Shown one piece after another: positions 21,681 to 32,530 of a stretch of 64,000 nucleotides of DNA (the first letter of the stretch is position 1; each line of letters opens with the position of its first letter). The stretch covers positions 72,048,944 through 72,112,943 of the forward strand of contig OX419755.1 of NCBI GenBank assembly GCA_948567375.1. Direction: 5' to 3'. This DNA is from Lunularia cruciata. Taxonomy: Eukaryota; Streptophyta; Marchantiopsida; Lunulariales; Lunulariaceae. The notes below the pieces were generated by a model that saw nothing but the letters and a program-made list of their open reading frames with translations, had not been told where the DNA came from and made no database searches. The position numbers and the translations under genes are program-made.

Positions 21681-23040
21681 CCACACATTCATCGGGGGTG
21701 GTGTAGGCATGGAAGGAAAAAAGTTATCATTATTTGTCACCTGGTGAGTTAGAGGATTTGTGCATGCTGTTCCTACGCTGAGCCCTGTAAATCCTTCCAC
21801 TCTTCGACCAGGGATGAATTTTGGTGAATGGTATAGTTCAAACTCTTCGATCCGACACCAACAACGATGCGGCTTCAGATTGAAACTTTTCAGATGAACT
21901 GCGGAGCGACAGATGACATCAGGAGTGGATATGTCTGTCCAGAATTTGGCTTCTAACATTCTTTTTAAACCTTCCAAATGAACTATGGGCAAGATGATGA
22001 CGATATCAGATTGACTATATCTTAGAGTGCAGATGTCCGTCCAGGAAACAGCTTTGAATATTCTCTTTTCAAAAGTTTCAAAAACACTTTCCAAAGCTGG
22101 TGCTCAGTTATGTAAATGACTTACCTTATGTTTTGTTTTTGAGCCTCATGGTCATTTAATCTTTGGCGAGACTTTATATCTCCGATCTCACGTCAACGCA
22201 AGTTGTACAAAACACATAAATAACAATGACATTCAGCGCATTGACATCAGTTTTAATGACGTTAAGGGCCTGGATCGAGAGAAAGAGTTATATTTTTAGA
22301 GATAATTGGTCCTGTCGACATGCAGCGGGTTTACTTATGACTCAAGAAAATAGAAAAAAAAGTCTGTGTTGTTCAGTGCAATATCAATATCTAAAATAAT
22401 TAATATTACTAAATACGTCTAATCATCATATGATGGTTCTATTTATTGTTTCCCAAAGACATAAATTTCCTAAAATTGTCTTATGTGATTTACATCCAAT
22501 ACATTAGAAAATTTGTCATGTTACTCAAGGCCGAAGTTTTACTTACATCTATTTCTCTCTATAGGTCAATAGACTGAGTATGATCTCTTGGGTTCTACTT
22601 TCTTCTATCATGACACTTTTTACAAATCTTGGTCTTTAATAAAGCGGAAGATTCCTAGGTAAAGGATACTATTTTGATTATCAGATAAGAAGTAGCTCCC
22701 CACCTGCTCATAGCCCATCCGTTCAAAGGAATGTTGCTACAAGATTTCTCTAAATGTCATAACATTTAGTGCTATGTACAAGACTTCCTAATAAGTAAAA
22801 ACAAGTGTAACAAATAGGTCGGCTAGACTATTAATAAACTTAGTACCCTCATTTATGAAGAAAGATGCACCTTCAGATATTTTTAGACTTTATTTATCCA
22901 TATCTTTTACAAAATTCAAGTTAATCACAAGAACTTATCACATATGCATATGACCAATGCTAATGTTCATGTTTGAACTATTTGTGTTACTTAATCTTGT
23001 GCAAGAATTCAGAAATCCATTGTTAAAAAAGTATGTAACT
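21681..23040. other. Unassigned region with an internally repeated minus-strand frame
   Basis: A 143-codon minus-strand frame at 21663-22094 shows an internal repeat: a TGGAC(A/G)GACAT block followed by a GTTCAT(C/T)TG(A/G)AA block, twice, about 75 bp apart. I do not recognise it. It could be LTR or leader of an unclassified element rather than coding. 22100-23040 is AT-rich without features. Confidence 0.35.
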
Positions 23041-23494
23041 TGTCACACCATTTGTAGTGTTGCATCTAGACTGCTTGAACACTAGAGTTGTAATGATAGT
23101 AGTTAGAGGTATTTAACAGTCAATCATAGACTACTTTTCTATGGTCAGATTTTGTGTTTGGGGTACTAACTTCATGGTGAGGCCCACTGTCACTTTGCAC
23201 TATTTGCACCGTTAGGTGTGTTCCGTCAGCAAGACCATTAGGGTTTCAGACCTAGCTTGAGTCCAAGGGTATACTTTTGAAGTGTAGCTCCAAAGAGCTC
23301 ACTTCTCCTGATATTGAGCCTTTGAGTTCCTAGCTATGGTGGATAGAGGCCGGTAAGCATCACCTGGATTCTCTTAGCTAGAGTGTGTGTGACTTGAATA
23401 AAATCAATGCCTAGTTGTTGGTAGTTTAAAGAGTGACAGATCAAGTATTGAGTTGAGTTGAGTTGAGTTGAGTTGTGTAACCAAACTGATTACA
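23041..23494 (+). repeat. LTR1, 5' LTR of copy A
   Basis: 454 bp, TGTCAC...ATTACA, homologous along its length to LTR2-LTR4. TATA-like GTATACT at about 23269-23275; the putative primer-complement CACTTCTC begins 30 nt downstream at 23300 but carries an inserted C. Ends with five or more GAGTT pentamers. Confidence 0.9.
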
Positions 23495-24187
23495 TCAGAG
23501 AAGTCATGTTAGGGGGAAATCCGGTGTAGGAACTGACAGTGTTGGTGGTATCCCCAAGACTCACTGATCGTTGGTAGCTCAATTGGAGTTCAAGTTTTCC
23601 CTAGTGTGCAAAAGCTCATTTGATTGATGTAGATTTGGCAGTGAAGCAGACGGTGTGCGGAAGCATTGGCCAAATTTTGAGTAAAGAGAAGTAATTTTCA
23701 AGTGATAATTGTGATTTTGAGCTCATAGGTGAAATCCGGACCAATTTGGTACGAGTTGAGCTTTCAACTCATACCAAATTGGTGAAAGTGAAATTGAAGG
23801 TAGAGTTAGGAACCCACCTCCATTTTTGGAGAATTGTGATATGGAGAAACCCATTTTTTCAATTTGGCTCAAATGAATAGTTAGTAGAGGATTTGGTGGT
23901 TGGCCAAATTTAGGGATTTATGTCAGATTTTACGTCAGAGTTTTGTTGGAGTTTACATCAGATTTTTGCCCAGATTTGGAGGAGTTTTGCCAGATTTGGA
24001 GAGGGTTCAAAGTGGCAAGAAGAAAGGACTCATTTGGGTGAGTTTTGGCATTTAGAGGTTTCAAAGCATAAGGCTGTGGGCTATGAGAGGCTACAAAGGC
24101 CTAAAAGCCAACTTGTTGGCATGAGGCTAGCTATTGTAGAGTAGATCTTGGTCATATTTGGTAAAATTTGCACATCCTGCTAGATTG

Positions 24188-24256
24188 TGTGTAATAGGGT
24201 TTGACCCCTAGATATCTGGTTCTTAGACTGGTGCCCTAGCCAACAAGTCCACCCTC
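24188..24256 (-). other. tRNA-like sequence in antisense orientation (copy A leader)
   Basis: Minus strand carries a box-A-like TGGACTTGTTGG, D-loop GGCTAGGGC, and box-B-like GGGTCAAACCC at tRNA spacing. The equivalent in copy B is 43269-43339, so it predates their divergence. Acceptor stem not recognisable; SINE relic or tRNA-derived leader. Confidence 0.4.
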
Positions 24257-24879
24257 ACTTGTTGTCCTAGTGACTGGCCCACTATTATCTATACACCTTT
24301 AGCTTTGGCTAGGAGAGGAAATTTGATCCCATTCTTGGTGATCTTGGTAGCTTAGGACGTAGATAAGAACTCCTATTATGTCAAATGCCAAATGGTGGCA
24401 AAGTCAATCATGTGTTGCTTTATGAGATGGAGGGTTTTTGTTTAGATTTCTTGTGATTGGATCCCCTCCAATCTTTACTTCCTATTTGTGCACTATGTTT
24501 GTATGAGGTGCCTTGAATTTAGAGCATTGGTGCTCTGGTGTGCTCTCGATAGTGAGGCTGGAGTGATGATTAGTCAGACTACTTGTGTTTCTCTTTGGTG
24601 AGGCAAGAAGTGATAACTTGCAGACCATGAGAGTGCATGTTGTGATGGCAAGTTACAGGTTGCACGTTCTCCTAGTGTAGCTATCATAGTTAGCTACATT
24701 AGTTGGTGGCGTTGGTATGTAGAGGTGTTGGCACTTGGTGGTGTACTTGCGGTTTGTGGTTGATGGTTTGTGGTTATTTTGTCACTATAGAGTTCTTTAG
24801 GGATTCTAGAGGAGATAGCCCTACGATATGCAATGGGTTTACTTGGAGTAGCACTTAATATTAGCTTGTATCTTAGGTC

Positions 24880-25727
24880 CCAATGAGGAAGGAGATTGAC
24901 TCTGAGTTGGAGTTTGACATAGGAGTTGATTCAATTGAGAGTGCACTTGGCATGCCTGCACCATTGTTGTGGGACATGGACAAGATTTATGGGGCCTCCT
25001 AAGGCCTTAGGTGTTACTTTGGTACAGTGGGTACCATTGAGTTGGATAACTTCATCTAGGAGTTTGATAGTTGGTGTGATCTACAGCAGATGCGGAACCC
25101 AACTTTGTTCACACCTTTCATGGCATGGAAGGGATTACTTTAGCACTTAGAGGGTCCACCAATGGACAATTACCATCAATTGAAGAGAGCTCACTTGGAA
25201 GAGATTGAGTTATGGAGACAGTATTGATCTCCAAACTATATCTCTATCACTTCAAGCTTGGTTGCCAAGGGTAGATCGGCTGTACCCACAAGTTCTAGCT
25301 CAAGTAGCATTGGTGGAGCTAGTGGGGGTGCACTAGCTGGAGATGGTGCTACTACAAGTGGAGGTACCACTATAGGAGGTGGTGTAGTATCGGGGTTTAA
25401 TCACATGATGGAGTTCTTCTAGTGTTTGAGGCAGAACTACCAAGGAGTGCGGATTGAAAAGTTGAGGAGCTTGCAAGAGTTCTAGTAGAAGGTTGGAGAG
25501 AGCCTACACAAGGCATACAATTGTATGAAGCCGCTGATCAGTTTCACTTAGGGAGTTACTTAGGCCCAGACAGTCTAGTTTTGGTATGGGATATTGGATA
25601 GGAAGTTGCAACATAGAGTTTGTGATGCTATGTTTGTCTACTTTAGCGGTGGTCTTTGGTCTGGCTGATTGTATCAACATGGTGGAAGAGAGAGTGGTGA
25701 AATTTAGATTTGGTAGGACGACCTCAT
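24880..25727 (+). pseudogene. gag of copy A, first segment
   Basis: Colinear with copy B gag at 44000-44870: the EIDSELEFD-like start, the Ser-rich linker, and the capsid domain (FxxxMMEFF...LRQNYQGVRI...SLQEF) are all present with frequent stops (several TAG where copy B has CAG, CGG or TGG). Cut by the insertion at 25728. Confidence 0.85.
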
Positions 25728-26511
25728 TGTGACAACCCGGCAAATATCACTTTTGCAGCAATAAGGTAAGTAAAGTTTGTGCCCGTAGAGATACTAGTTA
25801 GAAATGTCCAAATAAAAAGTCAAATGTCACAATGTAGTCCTTCTTGGTTTTGTCTTTAATCTCTCAGGTAGCAATTACAACCAGAAGAGAGTAACAAGCA
25901 CTAACTTGTAGTCTTGTCACAACCATTTGTCACACTTAATCACAACTCCATCGAATCTTTCCAAATAATCTTGATTGTGATGATTTAGTCTCTCCCAAAA
26001 ATAGCACTTCACCGCAAAACAACTTCACCTTAGAATTGTGTTCTACCCCTCCACTGAAGGCACAACTTCCTTGAGTGAAATTGCTTCAAATCAATGCTGC
26101 GCTACACTCACAAATGCAGAATACTACCAACACTACAATTCCTCTCCAATCTATCAAGGCATTGCTCTGATTGCATTCACTCAAGATCAAACACACAAAA
26201 TGAACATCAAGGCTGTGGAATCCAACAAACACACGGACTTGCACTTTGAAATTCTCCACACACTCACAAACACAAACACAATGTTGATAATCAAAATTAA
26301 GCTCAAACGACGAGCACTACTTCACAACACTTTGCTTTAGCTATTTTCAGATTTATGAGCACTGAACAACAACATACTGCAAATGCCACCTTTAAATAGT
26401 GAAGCACTTCAGCAGTTATCTAACAACTATATTGTTCTACAACAACTTTCCTAACTTACAGATCTAAAATGACAATGCACCTCTTCTGCCTCTTATATCT
26501 CAAAAATGTTA

Positions 26512-28174
26512 CTACTCCGATCCAATGTCTACTGCTTCCAATCCCAATCCCAAAGTAACCTCATATACTACTCTATCCTTGAGTTTCACAACTACTAATT
26601 CTTCTACCAATTCTACTATTTCTTCTTTCTGATCTACAATTCCCATCATAGGTAACCTTTCTAATTCTCTATCTCCCAACCCACTCTTCTTTAATATCTC
26701 CAATGATAACTCCAAAGATATCTGTACTCCTATGTCATCTACTTTGGGCTTTGCTCTTACATCCTTCCAAAGTTTATCTATTTCCAACTTTACTAAATCT
26801 AATCTGATTGTGATATTGTCTTCTACTTCCAATATTTTTCCTATCTACACGAGTTCTAAGACTAATCAGCAAAGTGTTCAAATCTTATCCTTTGCATTTC
26901 TCCTCCTCATCTCCTGCACCAACAACTTCAACTTGTGCAACCTCATTTCTTCAATTCTTACACTGGCTTCTGTACTCAACATTGCATTCATCTTCGTAAA
27001 AATCTCCTTCAATGGCTCAAGTCTCATCCTCCTCTCACTTTCTCTATCCGCTAGCTAATCTTCTCTATACATTGCCAATTCAGCTTGAATTTGGCTTTCA
27101 CAATCTCCTTCTCTTTCTCCTTCTGGACAATCTTCTCCTTCAGATTACAAAGCAACTCCCGTAATCTTTCTTCTTCTCTATATCTCACTATCAACTCCCT
27201 TTGCCAGAGTTGCTTCATCTCTTCTACACTCTCCATCACTCTATCAAGCTCTTGCTCCTTCTCTGCTACTCTCACCATAGCATGGATAATTTCTAATTGT
27301 GAATCAACAAATTGCTATTCCAAGATTTTATACTCCGCTATCTGTCTTTCCCTTGCTATGACATTCTGCTCTATTACTCTCTCTACTTCCCACCTCCTTC
27401 TATAAAATCTAAATCACTTGATTCTGTACTACTGCATCTACTTGTAGTACTTCCCTCTCCTCCTCACCTAGGATTATACACTTCTTCAACTCCAAGTTCT
27501 CTTTGACTACATCTCTTTCTTCTTCTGCTCCAACTTTGTTAACAAAGGGCATACAACCTCCCGTAGATACTCTACTCCTTCACTCTCATTTACCTTGACT
27601 TGCGGGCTTTTCTCCTTCTTTGCTTCTTCTTCACTTGATACTCGCTTTCCCAGCCGCAATCGCCTTATTGGAATGGATTCTTCACTCCCCAAACTTCCAC
27701 TCTCCTTTTCCATTCTCTTACTAGGTCACGCTTCATATTTTGCTTTCCTTCTAGAATAGACTCCTCTTTGAATGGTCATCCTCTTCTCCTCCTTCTTTGG
27801 AACTTTGTCTTCAGGTCTCGGGTTACATTCTTCCTCCACTCCTAGCTTTCCTTCTTCCTCCTTGGGTACCGATTGCATCTCTACTCCAACTTTGCTCTCG
27901 CTGCTTGCTTCACCACTCTACAGCGTGAGTTTAGGTTCTTCCTCCTTCTTCAAGTCTTCTGACTTGTACTTGGCTTTGCCTTTTGATTCTTCACCCGACG
28001 ATGGATTATGAACAAGTCTTTCCTCAAGTTCATCTTCCTGGTCTTTCGGGGTCTCGTCGCTGCTACTTCTTCTTCTTCCCGTTGACTCCTCTTCTTCAAC
28101 TTTGGAGTGTTCACTTTCAATTGCATGCTCTGCCCCGTCTGCGCATAGTACTTGTCACTGCTTCTTATCTGCAA
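26512..28174 (-). pseudogene. Coiled-coil protein remnant in the 3.4-kb insertion
   Basis: A series of minus-strand open stretches with KEQELDRVMESVEEMKQL-like heptads, long Lys/Glu runs and a basic part near 28000-28170. No known domain. It could be the structural protein of the non-autonomous element or a captured host segment. Reading direction is opposite to copy A. Confidence 0.35.
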
Positions 28175-28274
28175 GATGTATTGCTACTCCTCTGCATCAG
28201 CATCTCTTCTGAAATTGGGGTGGAAGTGCAACACCATTGTTTGTCTCTTTGCCATGTTCAGCAAATTTAGTCCC

Positions 28275-28335
28275 AAGTAGAAGTGGGCTGCAAATGGCAC
28301 AATGTACATTGTGCCATTGCAGCCCACTTCTACTT
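28275..28335. repeat. 61-bp nearly perfect palindrome
   Basis: Left arm beginning AAGTAGAAGTGGGCTGC and right arm GCAGCCCACTTCTACTT meet at ATGTACAT with essentially no loop. The arms (about 30 bp) differ by one extra A on the left. Confidence 0.95.
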
Positions 28336-28538
28336 TCAAACCTGCTAGGGTGTTTCAAACGCTCCGAAATGGCAAATGGTGTGGAACTTGTGGGACAAGT
28401 ATCTTCTCCCTTGGGCCCATCGAGACATTTACTCTAGATGATCTCAATCATGAAACCTGGAAAACTAATGTTCCAGTTCCATGCCAGGAATGTGATCCAA
28501 AGCCTGCTCAAGACTTTGATTCAAGCGATCACATCTAA
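28302..28538 (+). CDS. Short ORF with two CXXC pairs, unknown
   Basis: 78 codons opening at the palindrome centre; contains CGTC and, 27 residues later, CQEC, a possible zinc ribbon. I do not recognise it. The stretch GTGTTTCAAACGCTCCG at 28350 recurs at 30698 in the copia leader, hinting that both carry pieces of one repeat or gene family. Confidence 0.2.
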   Translation: MYIVPLQPTSTFKPARVFQTLRNGKWCGTCGTSIFSLGPIETFTLDDLNHETWKTNVPVPCQECDPKPAQDFDSSDHI

Positions 28539-29292
28539 TCTTTGAATTGCATGATTTCTCACTACAAATTCCAAGTTCTTCTTCCCACCTCCCATCTTAC
28601 TCTCCTCTTCTCTGGGTTGGTGGCTACTCTTCCGACTGATTCCCAAACTAACTCTCCTGACTTCCCCTTGACACCCCAGCATGCTTCTTACTACACTTCC
28701 TTTCCCACAATTTCCTTGAAGACGACTCCTTAATGGCGATGGAAAATTACTTGTCATCTCTTTGTCTTTATCCCGAGTCTTATAGTGGCATGCCTTCTTA
28801 GTCTTTCTTCACTTCAAGTTTCTACCAAGAAATCACACCTCCTTCATGCACTTGTCATTGTCAATTTTCCCCCATTCATAGGCCAGCCTTTTTTGTGTGT
28901 GGTACCTTCTTGAATGTCCAACCCCAAAGGAAAGTTGTTACACTTTCCTCGCCTTGGGTTGAGCACCCCCAAGCCAAAGTCTCCTTACTTTGGGTTGAAT
29001 GCTAACAGGGCAATCCGAGTACTTCATCTTCTGACACAAAGTCACTTTACCTTAGATTACAACCCGGAGACACCATTCTTTGCCTTCTGATGTCATATAG
29101 GTGCAATATGACTGCTTTTGTACACTTCTTCTTCAAAAATAAGAAAAAAAAGTGAGTACCTCACTCATCCATAACTATTACTTCTTCTAGAGTGTAGTAG
29201 AGTGCATCACGCCTTGTTGGTTTTCAAGGACAAGATGGACAGCCCAGATCCTATGCAACAAGTGGAGGGCCTAGTGGAGCTAGACCCATACA

Positions 29293-29556
29293 TGTTAGGT
29301 TTTTACTCTAATGTCACAGGGTTAGGTTGGATTCATGAGCTGACTCTAATATGGTGAAGAAGAACTAAGTGAAAAAAGAAGAGGTCTGTACTTGAAGATG
29401 GACAAGAGGCTAGGTGAGTAAATTTGGTGTTGAATGCTTCTCGTGGACGTAGCCTGACATCAATGTGAACCACGTACCTTTTGTGTAATGGATAAATACT
29501 CTAGTGATATGCTTGATTAGAGAAGGTTTTTTGCGATTCTTGTTTGATTCTTTGCA
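29293..29556 (+). repeat. copia 5' LTR
   Basis: 264 bp, TGTTAGG...TTTGCA; same length as the 3' LTR. Confidence 0.95.
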
Positions 29557-29558
29557 AA

Positions 29559-29570
29559 TGGTATCAGAGC
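29559..29570 (+). other. copia primer-binding site (initiator tRNA-Met)
   Basis: TGGTATCAGAGC, two nucleotides after the 5' LTR. Confidence 0.95.
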
Positions 29571-31594
29571 TTGGTTCATATGAGGTTGCAATTTTTTACT
29601 TCTTCCAAATGAATGCTTATTGGAGAAGAGACTAGTTAATAGTGCTTGATCTAATCGATTGTTCATTTAGAACAATGAATTAGTGAGAATAGTGGATTAT
29701 CTTCTTAAGTATTGGAGGAGTGAGACAGAGATGGTGATCTGAATCTATTGTCTATTTCTGTGGTCCTTGAGAAGAGGTGAAAGTTAAGGGAGATTGAACT
29801 CAAAAGCATTTCATATGAAAAGAATAGGCCTAGCAGTGGAGGTCAAAGTTGTCAATTGCAGTGGAGTTGAAAGATCTGAAGAGTCTTGAAATTAGAGGGA
29901 TACTAATAGAGCATGGCTTTGCACGGGGTTGTTCACGGCCGGGATAGATGGAGGAGGAATTGGAGAAGGTGCCTTTGATTTGAGAAGTTCAAAGGATTCC
30001 TCCAATTGCACGGGTTCTAGATTAGGAGGCCAGGATCATTGAGAACTTGTAGTATCAATCGGTGGGAGATCTTGGCTATGTGACTACATGGTGGTTCATT
30101 CATCCCTTTTGAAATTGGTTCTATGCTTGAAACTTCTTGCATTGGTACTCCTAGTTTTACATCCATCCTCTAAAACTATGACAGTAGGACTTGTGATGCT
30201 TCCCATGATTGTTCCATCCTCAGATTGTGTTGCAATAGGACATTCAGCATCTCTGATGGTCAAAGTCTCCTACGACTTCAAGGAATTGGTGGTCGGTGTT
30301 TGAAGGTGTATCTGACCACTTTTTTTAGGAGAATCCACACAATTGTCACGTTGGGAATGTTCATTGGAGTTATTCCCCTCAATTGAAAAGGGCTTTGTTG
30401 ACAATACTCGAGAATTTTCCTGGTCATCCGCCGCAAATTGGCATGAAGCCCCAACATTCAACTCTCGCATAAAAGTTTAGCCTCCCCAAAAATTTCACAC
30501 GATGGTTGGCTGGCTAGTTATGTGCAAGATGATTCCACCGTGTCTTGGATACTAAAGCCATAATTTTAATCTTTGGGTTGATGGAGTCCCGCTGAGTGCT
30601 GCTAAATCTGGGACCATGTCACTGGACTTCTCAAAATCCTTTGAAACTGTTTTGGTTTCTTTGAGTGCATTGTGTGTGCACAAAGTGGAAGTATTATGTG
30701 TTTCAAACGCTCCGGAATGAGATACAACCATGTCCCTAAAGAAAAAAAAACCGCACCTGATTTCAAAGCACTTGAAGGGAAAACTTTGGCAACAACCTCC
30801 AACCTTTGAATTTGATACAACCAGGAGCTTACAATATCTTCAAGTCCTGCATCTTTTGATAGAAGAGAGAGATTTGAAGTGGAAATCCTAGCTGTTTGAA
30901 GGGAGATAGTGGACACCATAGCTTCTTTGGAGTGTGTCGTCTATGGTTCTGCGTGAAGCGTTACTAGGAGGGGACAAGGAGCTCTCCCGTGGTGAAGGAG
31001 GAGTTGGTGAAGGTAGACCTGTATGAAAAAGAACCAGTTGGTGGAAAGAAGGATCAGATGTAGGTCTGAAGGCTCTTCATCATATTATTACAAAATTCTA
31101 GTTGGAACAGAAAGGAAGGTAGGAGCTGAAATTTTGAAGAGATGGCGGCTAGTGGATGGCAAATGTACTTTCTTGCTTACTTACTTGATTATTCTTGGTA
31201 AGAAAGTCTAAAGATTTGCACTATCCTTATCCAAATTTCTTGAGCAAGTCCCGTAGTGCACTTTTGTATTTATACCGGCAAAAGTCCTCCTCAGTTAAAG
31301 GTTTGTTGTTGTACTGACAAAGAAAAGCAAGAAGAAGAACCCAAAGAGAGTCTGTGGGGGAGAAGTCTTAGACTTATGAATGTGGTATAGAATCCAAGGT
31401 TTTAACCCCCTTTGGAATTCAGTTCATAACTTTTGACTCGAGACTCGGATGAATAATCTGTTTAGTGCGTTGGAAAGCTCATCTTCAAGGCTACAAGTAG
31501 ATGCAACTAGATTTTTGACCTTGAGTATTTGAAGAAGCTGCTGTAAAACATATTCCATCTTATCACCCACTCCTCGGAGTATTGGAGTTTTAAG
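29571..31594 (+). other. Unusually long copia leader (2.0 kb)
   Basis: copia gag normally starts soon after the primer site; here 2 kb intervene. The stretch has no recognisable domain. A 105-codon minus-strand frame (30602-30919) and the 17-bp match to 28350 suggest an acquired segment or further buried insertion. Confidence 0.5.
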
Positions 31595-32530
31595 GTGGAA
31601 GATTTAGGGACTCAAGAAGAGTCTCTAAGTGCAACAATAGCCGCTGTATTACTTGTGGAGCAAAAGAAAGTCAAGATGTGTACTTTGAAGCTTGGTGGAC
31701 CCAATTTTGATGTGGCAAAGTTCAATAGCCGCATGGATTACTTATTGTGGGAATGGCAAGTGAAAGGAGTTTTGAGAGCAATTGGTTTGGGTAAGCTCTT
31801 GAGGGAGAAACACGAGGATGTAAGACAAAGTGATTGGGATGATATGCAAGAGCAAGCTGTGAATACTGTTTTGCTTCACCTTCAGCCCCATGTGATCAAG
31901 CAAGTGGAGGAGCATTCTGATTGTACCTCCTTGTTTGATGCACTATAGAGCAAGTATCATCAAAATGAATTGTTAAATAGATTGTACACCAATCTCAAAC
32001 TAATCACATTCAAGATGAAACCAAGGACCAACAATGGAGACCATGTGGATGCATTTTGTGACCTAGTAGTAGACTTGAAAAACTTGGGAGAGGACTTGAA
32101 TGAGGAGCGGAAGGCGCTACACTTGTTGGGCTCCTTGCCGCCGTCCTATCAATCACGTTCATGAGTGTTGTTGCACCATGAGAAAAAGACCATTACCTTT
32201 GAAGAGGTGACAACAACTCTACTTATAAATGACTTGCAATAGAAAGTTGTTGCAACCTTAGTGTCATCTTCTACTCTGGGCAATGCTTTGGTTATCCAAC
32301 ATGGGAGACCTCAATGAAGGACAAGTAATGGTGATAAGAGGAAAAGCAAGGCTAGGTCTAGGTCTAAGTCTAGAGGCAAGTCCAAGGAGAGGAAATAGGT
32401 GACTTGGTGGGGATGTAGCAAAGTAGGCTATGTGAAGAAGGAGTGTAAAGCTAAGGGCAAAGGAAAGGTAGATGAAGCCTCTTTAGCAAACATAGCTAAG
32501 GAGGATACTGATCTGTTGGATGATTAGTAT
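31595..32530 (+). pseudogene. copia gag
   Basis: KLGGPNFDVAKFNSRMDYLLWEWQVKGVL starts the copia gag (UBN2-like) domain; LLGSLPPSYQS near 32130-32160 is its typical end. A Lys/Arg/Ser-rich stretch precedes a degraded zinc knuckle near 32400-32450 (first Cys is Trp, His is Tyr). Stops at 31946-31948, 32162-32164 and others. Confidence 0.85.

Larger units (their letters stand above)
25728..29163. mobile_element. 3436-bp TG..CA insertion in copy A gag, perfect 5-bp target duplication
   Basis: Begins TGTGACAACCCGG and ends GTGAGTACCTCA; flanked by CTCAT at 25723-25727 and 29164-29168. Copy B at about 44870 has the uninterrupted site, so the boundaries are firm. Internal sequence on the minus strand is open in pieces (26512-26832, 27051-27278, 27507-27713, 27950-28174) rich in Glu, Lys and Leu heptads, i.e. 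coiled coil. I find no RT, integrase, or clear long terminal repeats (only TTACAACCCGG at about 29057 echoes the left end). Probably a non-autonomous LTR-type element. Confidence 0.75.
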
